Assembly: GCA_026770585.1 (NCBI GenBank)
Contig: MU646801.1
Span: 129,401 to 145,147 of the forward strand
DNA length: 15,747 nt
Source of the DNA: Baffinella frigidus
Lineage: Eukaryota; Cryptophyceae; Cryptomonadales; Baffinellaceae
Direction: 5' to 3'
Below the pieces are notes generated by a model that saw only the letters and a program-made list of their open reading frames with translations, was not told the DNA's origin and did not search any database. This document shows positions 7,663-14,070 of the stretch, in pieces. The translations under genes and the position numbers were made by a program. The number at the start of each line of letters is the position of its first letter. The stretch's first letter is position 1.

Positions 7663-7715
7663 GGGAAGGTGGGGGGGGGGGGCGAGAAAAACTCGACCCC
7701 CCCCCCCACCTTCCC
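7663..7715. repeat. Perfect C-run/G-run hairpin
   Basis: GGGAAGGT, G13, CGAG (7663-7686) is mirrored by CTCGA, C-run, ACCTTCCC (7692-7715) with an AAAAA loop. The right arm supplies the pyrimidine tract before the acceptor CAACAG at 7739-7744. Confidence 0.8.
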
Positions 7716-7744
7716 CTTCCACCCCACGCATCCCTCCTCAACAG

Positions 7745-8325
7745 AGGGACCTCCCATGCGCCGAGGCGTCTCTTCGATGAGCAGCGATTCGTGCGAGCTT
7801 TGCGAGGAAGGGTCGGTTTGCGTCGGTTCGTCCTCAACTGATGCTGTTTCCGATGGAGTGGTGACTCGCGGAGGGGAGAACAGCAGCTCGTCGAAAGCTG
7901 CGCGCTCCTGCGTTCCAGCGGTGTCGCGTCAGTGCAAGATAGAGGGGCAGGCATCCTTTGCAACAAGGTATGCGGACGTTGAAAGGAGGAGGGGTGGCGG
8001 ACCGTGCAGGCGGGGCACGAAGGAAGGTCGGCAGAGAGAGGTAGTGGCGCGCATGGCTGGATTGAGGAAGAGCGCACCGCCTGTGAGGCTGCACAGATGC
8101 AGCACATACCCCTGCTCGCACGGGATCTCAGGTGAGGGCCCAACGACTCCAACGGAACCGATCCCTACTCTCCTCTTCCGGCGCAGGAACAAACCTGTTG
8201 AGGATGCCACGCGCGCCGTCGCAGAAGTTCTCGCACGATCTGCAGTTCCCATCTCCTCCAAGCAGTGGCGCTCTCAGGCTGTCAGCCCTCTTCCCCCGAA
8301 TTCCCAGCATTTTTGTCGTTTTTGA
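7745..8325 (+). CDS. Three-exon gene of unknown function (5' incomplete)
   Basis: Exons are 7745-7967, 8045-8131 and 8187-8325 (TGA), all phase-consistent. Exon 1 follows a strong pyrimidine tract and ends ACAAG|GTATGC; it is Ser/Cys-rich (MSSDSCELCEEGSVCVGSSS). Exon 2 reads HGWIEEERTACEAAQMQHIP and ends CTCAG|GTGAGG. The 55-nt second intron ends CTCTTCCGGCGCAG. Exon 3 reads NKPVEDATRAVAEVLARSAV and on to SSKQWRSQ before a less coding-like tail. The exon 2-3 junction is the best-supported splice in the window: donor, acceptor, phase and continuing charged helix-like composition all agree. The exon 1-2 acceptor (GGTAG) is weak. The long uninterrupted frame 7396-8325 shares only part of these exons. 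No family recognised. Confidence 0.5.
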
Positions 8326-8395
8326 ACGATTTTCAAAAGTAAATCTATTTTAAAACCGGCGTGTAAACGAATGGCTCCAAGGTCCACGAACAAAC

Positions 8396-8923
8396 CGAGC
8401 TAAACGCGATCCGAAAGCAAAAAAATGCTTTCTCTGCAGTCCTTTCCACGGAAGGGCGTGTCGTTGGCGTATGTTGGGAGCATTTAAAACCCTAAAGGAC
8501 CTAAACCTCGCATACCTTCACAAACCCCAAGAGAACCACCTTGTAGAGCCAATATGGTAGGACTTGGCCAAAGCGAAGTTCGAACTAGCGAGATTGCGAA
8601 CTTCTAGATGGACCCGTTTGGACATGTAGTGTTTTAAATTCAAATTTTGCAGTACAAATCGGTGTTTACTTATAATTACGGTCCATCTAGAAGTTCGCAA
8701 TCTCGCTAGTTCGAACTTCGCTTTGGCCAAGTCAAGTCCTACCACATTGGCTCTATCCCCTCTTCACGAGCCTCTGCACTGGAGAGCTAGATGCGATCCG
8801 AACGCAAAACTGCTTTCTATGCAGATCCTTTCTACGGAAGGGCGTGTCGTTGGGCCATGTTGGGTGAGTTCGATTTCGTGATTTAAAATTAAAACCTCAA
8901 GGACCTAAAGAAGCCTGGTAACA
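8396..8923. repeat. Diverged direct duplication of about 115-130 bp
   Basis: The unit beginning GAGCTAAACGCGATCCGAA at 8397 recurs at 8785 as GAGCTAGATGCGATCCGAA. Both continue through GGAAGGGCGTGTCGTTGG and a ..ATTTAAAA...AAGGACCTAAA segment. The copies start about 389 bp apart, and the palindrome 8544-8755 lies between them. No coding island is evident in either unit. Confidence 0.75.
8544..8755. mobile_element. 212-bp near-perfect palindrome (foldback element)
   Basis: The left arm, about 70 bp (8545-8614, starting AGAGCCAATATGGTAGGACT), is the reverse complement of 8680-8754, except for a 5-bp duplication (AAGTCAAGTC) and one mismatch. The arms enclose a 65-bp AT-rich loop. Such high arm identity implies recent formation or ongoing correction. 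No target-site duplication or ORF seen. Confidence 0.85.
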
Positions 8924-9051
8924 TCACGAGACATCCAAGGGATTTTTGGTGTAGTCCACACCGTCTAACAAGGTCTGGGGCCTCCTGGGAGGCCATGTTG
9001 TCTCCCCCTCAGTGTCAACAGAAACATAACTCTGGACGCAGCGTGTTCTTC

Positions 9052-9243
9052 TCAACCATCTCGTGTAGATCTCGCAACCCCTGTAAAGCGCTGGGGCACA
9101 TCCTTCGAGGTCACGCGCTTCATGTACATGTATTCAATTTCCGCCCGCCACCCCCCCCTTGCATCCACAGCACACCTCTGTATTCCCTCTCCTCTCACCC
9201 CAATTTCATTCCAGCCCCTCCTCGCTCTCTCCTCACTCTCCAC
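9052..9243 (-). CDS. Candidate coding exon, strand not settled
   Basis: The minus strand is open for 63 codons to TGA 9052-9054. The part IEYMYMKRVTSKDVPQRFTG looks coding, with GC-ending codons. The upstream half is purine-rich because the plus strand is a long pyrimidine tract ending TCTCCACAG at 9245, a good plus-strand acceptor. That acceptor leads into CLFALRLPRPQSSEKSALEA and TAA 9310-9312. The two readings compete. No family recognised. Confidence 0.3.
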   Translation of the reverse strand: MESEERARRGWNEIGVRGEGIQRCAVDARGGWRAEIEYMYMKRVTSKDVPQRFTGVARSTRDG

Positions 9244-9303
9244 AGTTGCCTCTTCGCGCTACGCTTGCCACGGCCACAGTCGTCTGAGAAATCTGCTTTG
9301 GAA

Positions 9304-9378
9304 GCCTCATAACCTTGCATCCGTAGGTGCCTCACAACCTTGTATCGGTAAGTGCCTCATAACCTTGCATCCTAGGAT
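9304..9378. repeat. 25-bp tandem repeat, three units
   Basis: GCCTCATAACCTTGCATCCG-type units start at 9304, 9329 and 9354. The last diverges after about 20 bp. Unit junctions contain GTAGGT and GTAAGT, donor-like on the plus strand. Confidence 0.75.
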
Positions 9379-9384
9379 TAGAGC

Positions 9385-9445
9385 CTAGATACCCACGGTC
9401 ATGCGGCGCTGCACGGACAGATGCGTCTCGTGTCCGGATGCGAGC
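9385..9445 (-). CDS. Candidate terminal exon downstream of a telomere-type block
   Basis: On the minus strand ACCCTCCTTTCCAG is followed by 61 nt encoding LASGHETHLSVQRRMTVGI and TAG (9385-9387). The telomere-type block lies immediately upstream with the C-rich strand sense. Short, so moderate to low confidence; function unknown. Confidence 0.35.
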
Positions 9446-9458
9446 CTGGAAAGGAGGG

Positions 9459-9570
9459 TTTCGGGTTTCGGGTTTCGGGTTTCGGGTTTATGGTTTATGG
9501 TTTATGGTTTATGGTTTATGGTTTATGGTTTATGGTTTATGATTTAGGGTTTAGGGTTTAGGGTTTAGCG
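9459..9570 (-). repeat. Three-variant telomere-type block flanked by direct repeats
   Basis: In plus orientation: four TTTCGGG (9459-9486), seven TTTATGG (9487-9535), one TTTATGA, three TTTAGGG (9543-9563), one TTTAGCG. A 23-bp direct repeat, GATG(C/G)GAGCCTG(G/A)AAAGGAGGGT, flanks the block at 9437-9459 and 9582-9604. On the minus strand each copy contains a pyrimidine tract and CAG acceptor. Confidence 0.92.
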
Positions 9571-9629
9571 ACGCGTATCATGATGGGAGCCTGAAAAGGA
9601 GGGTGCCGGTCAGACACATGAGAATCAAC

Positions 9630-9742
9630 ACAGGGGTGCCTCGCTCGTAGGAAGACCCCCCCCCGCCCCCCCAGGACCTTTCAGTAGGCCGATACCTCGC
9701 TCGTACGACGCCCCCCCTTCCCCTAGCACCCCACAAGAGGCC
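9630..9742. repeat. Partner module of the second foldback copy
   Basis: CAGGGGTGCCTCGCTCGTAG at 9631 followed by a C-run, and ATACCTCGCTCGTACGACG near 9690 followed by another C-run, are diverged direct copies of the arm of the 2416-2540 foldback. The module therefore precedes the 193-bp element at both loci, although here the mirrored right arm is missing. Confidence 0.65.
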
Positions 9743-9934
9743 TACAGGGGTATCTAGGCTACAAGAAACCAAAACTTAAGAACACAGACCGGATTTGAGC
9801 CCCCCGTTTTCTTAATTTAATACCGGAGGGTTGACTAAAACTTGCGTTTAGTCAACCCTCTGGTACTAATTTAAGAAAACAGACACGGACCGATGTTCGA
9901 GCACCCGTGTTCTTATAGCCCAGATACCCCTGCA
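9743..9934. mobile_element. 193-bp foldback MITE-like element, copy B
   Basis: Begins TACAGGGGTATCTAGGC and ends GCCCAGATACCCCTGCA. The same central stem AGGGTTGACTAAA (9827-9839 with 9847-9859) and loop ACTTGCG as copy A are present. The copies align over their full length with scattered substitutions, so the insertions or the family are not very recent. Confidence 0.85.
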
Positions 9935-10148
9935 TCCGGGGCCCTGCTGTGGTCCTAGGGGGAAGCCTCTGCGCGAGGGGGGAAAGGCATCGAGGTAATC
10001 CTGTTAAGGCCTCTCTTTGGGAAACGTGGCGGGGGGTTACGTCCTGTGGCCATGTTGGTTGCAACAAACTGTTTTCTCTATGAACTGTTTTTCCTCTCAA
10101 TAACTATTTTCTCAATACGCTTTTTCCTCTCTACACATATGCTTGATT

Positions 10149-10283
10149 TCAGGAGGGCGTCATATGAGGGTGCGCGCCTTGGCAGGAGAAGTAGGACTCC
10201 TTGGAGTTGATGAGGCACTTGCCGAAGAGCTCCTTGTTGTTCGGCGAGGCGACGAAGGCTGGCTGGTCGTGCCCCATGTTTGT
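10149..10283 (-). CDS. Candidate exon of unknown function
   Basis: Minus-strand sequence after a CAG acceptor (10284-10286) is open for 44 codons to TGA 10149-10151. The ATG is at 10277 and the peptide starts MGHDQPAFVASPNNKELFGK, continuing CLINSKESYFSCQ. Codons are strongly GC-ending up to about 10175, where CAAG|GCGCGC could be a GC donor; the last nine codons look weaker. An in-frame stop lies upstream of the acceptor. The acceptor and ATG region (10273-10297) is duplicated at 10403-10426. No family recognised; three cysteines in a short span. Confidence 0.45.
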   Translation of the reverse strand, partial: TNMGHDQPAFVASPNNKELFGKCLINSKESYFSCQGAHPHMTPS

Positions 10284-10286
10284 CTG

Positions 10287-10760
10287 CCATCAAGAGGGGT
10301 TGAGACTGTTACTCATTGAGCGAGAACTTGATTGATGGAGAGAAAGAGACCCTCATTGCCAGATGAAGACCTTGATGACTTCATTACATGTAGAGTGACC
10401 TTCCCATGTTTGACTGCAAACAGAGGAGAGACCTTCATTGACCCGCTCTCGAGCGAGACGGAAACACGTTGAGGGGTTTCAAAATTTACACCTGAATCCG
10501 AGGCCAGAACCTTGCGTTGGACTTTTAAAATGTTCCATTCCCGCTCGAGAGCGGAACTCTGAACCCTACGCCTTGAACAAACTGGCTGCCCCCCGAGAGG
10601 CGAGCAGCGCTCAAGGTGGGGGGGAGGCCTCAATGGAAGGCAACACAAGCATCCGCCCCCAACGAGGGTGAGTTACAGCAGGAGCGGCAGGCCGATGCGC
10701 CGGATTCTCTCCCACGCTACGCTGTGCCACGACCTAGGCTTCGTTTTTTGACCAGGGCAG
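10287..10760. other. Mixed stretch with weak coding candidates
   Basis: A 13-bp inverted repeat (CCGCTCTCGAGCG, 10443-10455, with 10542-10554) forms a foldback of about 110 bp. The minus strand is open 10313-10648. On the plus strand about 10640-10740 reads APNEGELQQERQADAPDSLP, with a strong donor-like GAGG|GTGAGTT at about 10666 in another frame. None of these joins into a chain, so no gene is claimed. Confidence 0.35.
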
Positions 10761-10761
10761 C

Positions 10762-10925
10762 GTTTTGGGTTTGGCGTTTGGAGTTCCTCGGCGGCTAGGG
10801 TTTGGGGTTTTGGGGAGGGACCACGCATTTGGCTAGGGGCTGGGGTTTGATGGAGAGACCACGTATTTGGCCAGGGGTCGCACCCCTGGGTTTCACCAGC
10901 AAGGGTTGACCATCAAGGGTTTGGT
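10762..10925 (-). repeat. Very degenerate telomere-type tract
   Basis: GTTTGGGGTTTTGGGG, CTAGGGTTTGGGG and AAGGGTTTGGTGG variants suggest an old TTTAGGG/TTTGGGG array, C-rich on the minus strand. A segment GGGA(G)GGACCACG(C/T)ATTTGG(C)CAGGGG is itself repeated at about 10817 and 10855. It lies at and beyond the end of the minus-strand exon 10893-11051. Confidence 0.55.
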
Positions 10926-11051
10926 GGTGGGGGGAGAGACGACGCATCTGTCGGGCGTCGCACACGGCGCGAAGGCAGCTTTGAGATGATCGCAGTTGTT
11001 GATCGCGGCGAAGAAGCGCGCGTCGCACCTCTTCTTTTGCGCCTTGCATAC
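10893..11051 (-). CDS. Cysteine-rich exon of unknown function
   Basis: On the minus strand an acceptor CATCGCAG (11052-11059) opens a 52-codon frame to TGA 10893-10895. It starts VCKAQKKRCDARFFAAINNC and continues DHLKAAFAPCATPDRC. Cysteines at residues 2, 9, 20, 30, 36 and 51 and the alternating basic/helical composition look like a small disulfide- or metal-stabilised domain, but I do not recognise it. The true exon may end near CGACAGATGC|GTCGTC. The first 32 bp are duplicated 117 bp upstream (11137-11168), encoding the related MQVCKGQQKRCDAS. Confidence 0.5.
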   Translation of the reverse strand, partial: VCKAQKKRCDARFFAAINNCDHLKAAFAPCATPDRCVVSPPTTKPLMVNPCW

Positions 11052-11168
11052 CTGCGATGTGCCACCCGTCATTTCAAAACCAACGTTTCTACGTTTTCAA
11101 CGTAAACTGCACGTTTTCAACCTTTCGTTCGTGGAAGCGTCGCACCTCTTCTGCTGGCCTTTGCACAC
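11020..11168 (-). repeat. Direct duplication of an exon start, period 117 bp
   Basis: GCGTCGCACCTCTTCT plus 16 bp at 11020-11051 recurs at 11137-11168. Both copies encode VCK(A/G)Q(K/Q)KRCDA on the minus strand. Confidence 0.75.
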
Positions 11169-11206
11169 TTGCATTGTACATTCCACGAACCAACGGTTTT
11201 AAACTT

Positions 11207-11270
11207 GCGTTTTAAAGTAGTTTAAAATGTACTGGCGTTTTAAAATAGTTTAAAACGTACGTTTTAAACG
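11207..11270. repeat. 28-bp AT-rich tandem repeat
   Basis: GCGTTTTAAAGTAGTTTAAA plus ATGTACTG at 11207-11234 is repeated with small changes from 11235. The TTTAAA cores are palindromic. Confidence 0.65.
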
Positions 11271-11281
11271 ATGATTGACAG

Positions 11282-11380
11282 GCAAGATTCGGGGGATTCG
11301 TGGAAGACGTGTACGGCTACCGCGGGATGGACCTAGGTCCCTGTTCGACATGCGGTTTGTGTCATGCCTTCCTTTTGAGC
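11282..11380 (+). CDS. Candidate plus-strand exon
   Basis: After GATTGACAG a frame reads ARFGGFVEDVYGYRGMDLGP and CSTCGLCHAF. It then becomes T-rich and runs into the hairpin element at 11438. CxxCxxC could bind metal, but no family is recognised. No donor fixed. Confidence 0.3.
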
Positions 11381-11437
11381 CCTCGCGTGTTTTCCTCCGT
11401 TAACTTCCTTTTGCCAAAAATGCTTTCAGGGGATAAC

Positions 11438-11564
11438 TGTCTCTGTCCGAATAGAGTTGGGCACGTCATTATTAGTTTTAGAGCAGAGATTCCAGTAAAA
11501 ATTAAATACATTTAGACGTCTAAATGTATTTTATGACGTGCCCAACTTTAGTCGGACAGAGCTA
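11438..11564. mobile_element. 127-bp MITE-like hairpin with a 7-bp direct repeat
   Basis: Identical GGATAAC heptamers (11431-11437 and 11565-11571) flank an element with terminal inverted repeats TGTCTCTGTCCG / CGGACAGAGCTA. Inner arms TAGAGTTGGGCACGTCAT / ATGACGTGCCCAACTTTA and a perfect 28-bp palindrome AAATACATTTAGAC/GTCTAAATGTATTT (11504-11531) follow. The left arm has a roughly 35-bp extra segment. The right heptamer lies within the donor region (CAG|GTGCGTTATCC) of the minus-strand exon 11576-11681, so the element sits in that exon's downstream intron. Confidence 0.75.
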
Positions 11565-11575
11565 GGATAACGCAC

Positions 11576-11681
11576 CTGGGTGCACGAGAGACCCTGATCG
11601 CCTGGCACGGCAGAGACTGATGGAGGGAGCTTCGTGGCGATGGTGAACGGAGACAGGCAGAACCGCGTGGGGGAGAGGTAC
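11576..11681 (-). CDS. Internal exon of unknown function with clear splice sites
   Basis: On the minus strand CTGTTTTCCAG precedes G plus 35 codons ending ACCCAG|GTGCGTTAT. The peptide begins YLSPTRFCLSPFTIATKLPP and ends GDQGLSCTQ. Most codons end in G or C. A related acceptor and start, encoding YLAPTRFC, lies upstream at 11834. No domain recognised. Confidence 0.55.
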
Positions 11682-11836
11682 CTGGAAAACAGAGGCGGGC
11701 CACTCAGTACAAAAAAAAGCACCGAGGCGGGTCACTCAGTACACAAAAAAAAACCGAGGCGGTTCACTCAGTACACAGCGTCCCGGGGGAAGGTGACTGG
11801 CCGGACACGGCAGAACCGCGTGGGAGCGAGGTACCT
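11652..11836. repeat. Direct repeat enclosing three 32-bp units
   Basis: 33-bp segments at 11652-11684 and 11804-11836 (GCAGAACCGCGTGGG...GAGGTACCTG) are direct repeats about 152 bp apart. Between them 32-bp units starting GAGGCGG(G/T)(C/T)CACTCAGTAC begin at 11692, 11724 and 11756. On the minus strand each unit presents GTACTGAG and a T-run. Confidence 0.8.
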
Positions 11837-12060
11837 GTCGGGTGTAGGTCAGATTCTGATTCTGTTTCATCAGCATAAACCGATTTATATGGACAGTTCT
11901 GGTGTGTTCTGTTTTGAGCAAGCCACGGAGTTTCTTGTTTCTTGTGAAAGTTGATAGCCTCCGATCGCGTGCCTACTGTTGGATACGTTGTGTACCAGGA
12001 AAGGGCTAAACACCTAGTTCTGTAGTCTATACTGTTTATGGTAGCTTTTTTTGGCACCAA
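11764..12060 (-). CDS. Candidate coding frame, AT-richer codon use
   Basis: The minus strand is open for 98 codons. The part from about 12045 to 11835 looks coding (SIDYRTRCLALSWYTTYPTV, then HKKQETPWLAQNRTHQNCPY) and becomes acidic (YADETESESD). It reaches CCGACAG|GTACCT at 11834, which could be a donor, or the acceptor of the next exon. Codons end in A/T more often than in neighbouring exons, so origin or constraint may differ. Function unknown. Confidence 0.35.
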   Translation of the reverse strand: MVPKKATINSIDYRTRCLALSWYTTYPTVGTRSEAINFHKKQETPWLAQNRTHQNCPYKSVYADETESESDLHPTGTSLPRGSAVSGQSPSPGTLCTE

Positions 12061-12263
12061 ACTTATCCTTTAGGCCATTTAGCAGGCACCGGTGACTTCG
12101 GGAATCGGTACACAGACCGGGGGAGCACGCCAAGCGTCAGACCCCCCCCCCCGGGAATCCGAGGTAGAAAGGCACGGGGGAAACACGGCACCAGTCAGCA
12201 AATTTGGCTGCTAAGTGGACCTAAGCCAGCGGCGAAAATTCGAATGCTTAGTGGACCTATGCG

Positions 12264-12266
12264 AGC

Positions 12267-12302
<36 letters not shown>

Positions 12303-12308
12303 TCTCTC
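12264..12308 (+). repeat. (CT)n microsatellite serving as polypyrimidine tract
   Basis: About 20 CT units lie 17 bp upstream of the acceptor CCTCCAG at 12319-12325. They also mark the outer end of the left arm of the large inverted repeat. The other arm has (GA)n at 14989-15006 and 15054-15069. Confidence 0.8.
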
Positions 12309-12325
12309 GCGATCGTCGCCTCCAG

Positions 12326-12542
12326 GTGATGCCCTCAAGCCGTCTCTCTGCGAGGGAGCTCCCAGTGACCCTTCACCAGGAAAACACCCGTCCTCAAAAA
12401 AAACTGTCCTGGGGCAGGCCGCACCGGTAGGCGAACGCCGGACTCGGCAGACGCCATAGTGCGTCCCCCGATCTCAACGCCAGTCCTCCCCTCCCCTCAG
12501 AACAGCGCCCCGATGGAAATAGACTCAACACACTCAAGTTGA
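12326..12542 (+). CDS. Last two exons of a Ser/Pro/Lys-rich protein, plus-strand copy
   Basis: Exon 12326-12426 begins after a (CT)n tract and CCTCCAG; it encodes DALKPSLCEGAPSDPSPGKH and on to KKTVLGQAAP. It ends CCG|GTAGGC. A 74-nt intron with CTCAAC branch-like motif and CCTCCCCTCCCCTCAG end leads to exon 12501-12542, NSAPMEIDSTHSS and TGA. Phase is kept. The hydrophilic tail looks disordered; no domain recognised. The identical pair of exons lies inverted at 14751-14967. No upstream exon is visible at this copy, so it may be a truncated duplicate. Confidence 0.5.
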
Positions 12543-12625
12543 CTAATCCCAGCTCTCTTTTGACCCCCCCCCCATGAAATTTACCTGTCATTTTTTCGGG
12601 GGGGGTCCAAATTGAATTCCAAATT

Positions 12626-12667
12626 GAAGTTCAACGGGTTCACGATATTCGGAAGCATTTTGATGGC
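12626..12667 (+). CDS. Short conserved coding fragment, EVQRVHDIRKHFDG
   Basis: Compared with its inverted copy (14627-14668), the first 30 bp of VHDIRKHFDG differ at four positions, all third codon positions in this frame and three of them synonymous. That pattern supports coding over the longer overlapping frame with LALLLSATLGS. The exon borders are not clear (possible TTGAAG| start and GGCG|GTGCCT end). Confidence 0.35.
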
Positions 12668-12850
12668 GGTGCCTCATGGACTCGCGCATCGACCGGTGCT
12701 CGCGCTCCTGCTGAGCGCGACGCTCGGCAGCGCGCTAGAGCCGCGCAGCGACCACGCGGCGCCCGGCTGCCGCACCACAGTGCAGCTGCAATCCGCCCTG
12801 CCTTTCACAGTCACCTGCCCTCGTCTTCTCTCCTTGCACCTCTCGAGAAC

Positions 12851-13086
12851 GCAAGGCTGCCCAAGGAAATGCCTCGAGTTACATTTCTCGATTTGAGCCA
12901 CCTCCCAGGGCTAGTGGCTGCCTCGGCCAATTCCGTCTCACCAATCCAGCTGATTCAGTCTCGCCAATCTGGTGATACCGGGCCCTTTCCACGCCAGCGT
13001 GAACGGATTCGTACCGCAGACTCAGCGTGCCAACTTTGGAATAGTCTTGGACAAGATCGGGCGCGAGTTGAGGGGGGGGGGGATAC
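12851..13086. other. Inner flank of the inverted repeat
   Basis: Contains a diverged 23-bp tandem pair (ATTC(C/A)GTCTC(A/G)CCAATC(C/T)) at about 12937-12980 and the most decayed unit of the downstream exon array, near 12985-13086. No supported exon. Confidence 0.5.
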
Positions 13087-13539
13087 TCGTTGACGTGGAC
13101 CGTAGATTTCGAGGAGGTGCGGCAGATTCGTAGTACAGACCAACTGAAAATAGTCGGGCACTGGGAGTTCTTGGAGCCGTCTGTGCGGGTTTGACAACTT
13201 TTGACAGGGAGGGGACTGGGTTTCCCGAAAAACCATTGCAAATTAACGTTTGATTGCCCCCCCCCATACAGCCCTGCGTGGACAGAGTGGGGCGGGGTTT
13301 GTACTCGTTGCCACTCGTTGCCGCGGAGGGTGGATTTGGAGGAGATGCGGGCGATTGGTAGCACAGACCAAGCGTGTCAAGTTTCGAATGTCCTGAGATC
13401 GGGTGGGGGGGGGTGTACTCGTTGCCGTGGACGGTGGATTTGGAGGAGGTGCGGCAAGTGGCGCGGCAGAACTCGAAGGCATCATTCGATCCCACTGCTT
13501 TCGCGAACGTCTTCTTCGACGCCACGCTTTTCATCGCCT
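13006..13539 (-). repeat. Tandem array of a partial exon plus intron
   Basis: A unit ending in TCCTCCAAATCCACCGTCCA...AACGAGTA on the minus strand occurs at 13419-13470 (intact exon), about 13298-13365, and 13087-13143. Each is followed in sense by a C-run. The middle unit has lost the AG acceptor (CGC in place of CAG) and carries a small internal duplication. Confidence 0.7.
13087..13539 (-). CDS. Two exons of a gene with tandemly duplicated exons
   Basis: Exon 13539-13419 follows a TTCATCCTCCAG acceptor. It contains MKSVASKKTFAKAVGSNDAF and EFCRATCRTSSKSTVHGN, and ends in AACGA|GTACAC. Exon 13143-13087 (57 nt, phase-symmetric) follows ATTTTCAG and encodes WSVLRICRTSSKSTVHVN, ending AACGA|GTATCC. 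The shared CRTSSKSTVH shows that the second derives from the 3' half of the first. Splicing the two, or adding further 57-nt cassettes, preserves frame. No domain recognised; Ser/Thr/Lys-rich. Confidence 0.5.
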
Positions 13540-13620
13540 CTGGAGGATGAATATATTTAATAAAATGACAATGACAACGGACTAGCAAAAAGGATTCGGG
13601 CCCTGAATAAATTTAGTTGA

Positions 13621-13657
13621 CACACACACACACGCAGACGCACGCAGACGCACACAC
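13621..13657. repeat. CA/CGCA microsatellite
   Basis: ACACACACACACGCAGACGCACGCAGACGCACACAC. Confidence 0.85.
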
Positions 13658-14070
13658 TTCTTGGAAGAGGGGAGGGCGGACCTGCGCGGTGGGTCGCCTG
13701 CGAGGGGCCCATGCAGCATGCAACACAGTGTTCGTACACTGGACAGCAAAACGTCTCCGCCTGCCCAGCCACCAGCCACCCGAGTTTACCGCATCGATCT
13801 GGCTACCTGCTGTAAATTTCACAGACGATCAAGGCTGAGCCATTATCGTCTAGTCAAAAAACGATGTAGTTGAAACCGATCTTTTTCACTGTGGGTGGCT
13901 GGTGGAGATGTGGCGAGACCTGGGAGTGAGTGCTCGGGGAAGGAGAGCGGGAGGGCTTCGCGTATCGGTGGGAAGAGGAGGTGCAGGGTTTCTCTGGGAG
14001 ACTTTCGCGCAAAGAAAAGCATGGGTCCCTCAGGGTTCAGGACTCCAAGTGGGACCAGCGATCTCAGTGT
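13658..14070. other. Spacer with one weak coding candidate
   Basis: On the minus strand a 59-codon frame from the ATG at about 14023 reads MLFFARKSPRETLHLLFPPI, with GC-ending codons. No splice or neighbour support could be found. A plus-strand frame over the same bases is equally long. Confidence 0.3.

Larger units (their letters stand above)
12309..12850 (+). repeat. Large inverted repeat, left arm
   Basis: Pairs with 14446-14985. The outer 285 bp or so (12309-12596) are almost identical between arms. The inner 250 bp or so (12597-12850) are clearly diverged. The arms are separated by about 1.6 kb. Confidence 0.85.

Noticed and set aside
7396-8325. A single-exon 309-residue protein
   Set aside because: The frame passes through a C/G-run hairpin, and in about 8047-8131 a different frame is clearly the coding one. 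A spliced model fits better.
9304-9378. CRISPR-like repeats (also at 2271-2333 and 11692-11787)
   Set aside because: Units are directly tandem without unique spacers, and the sequence is eukaryotic.
12660-12850. Signal-peptide-like frame LALLLSATLGSALEP in both inverted-repeat arms
   Set aside because: Where the arms differ near its start, substitutions fall on third positions of another frame (VHDIR). The identity of this frame merely reflects recent copying.
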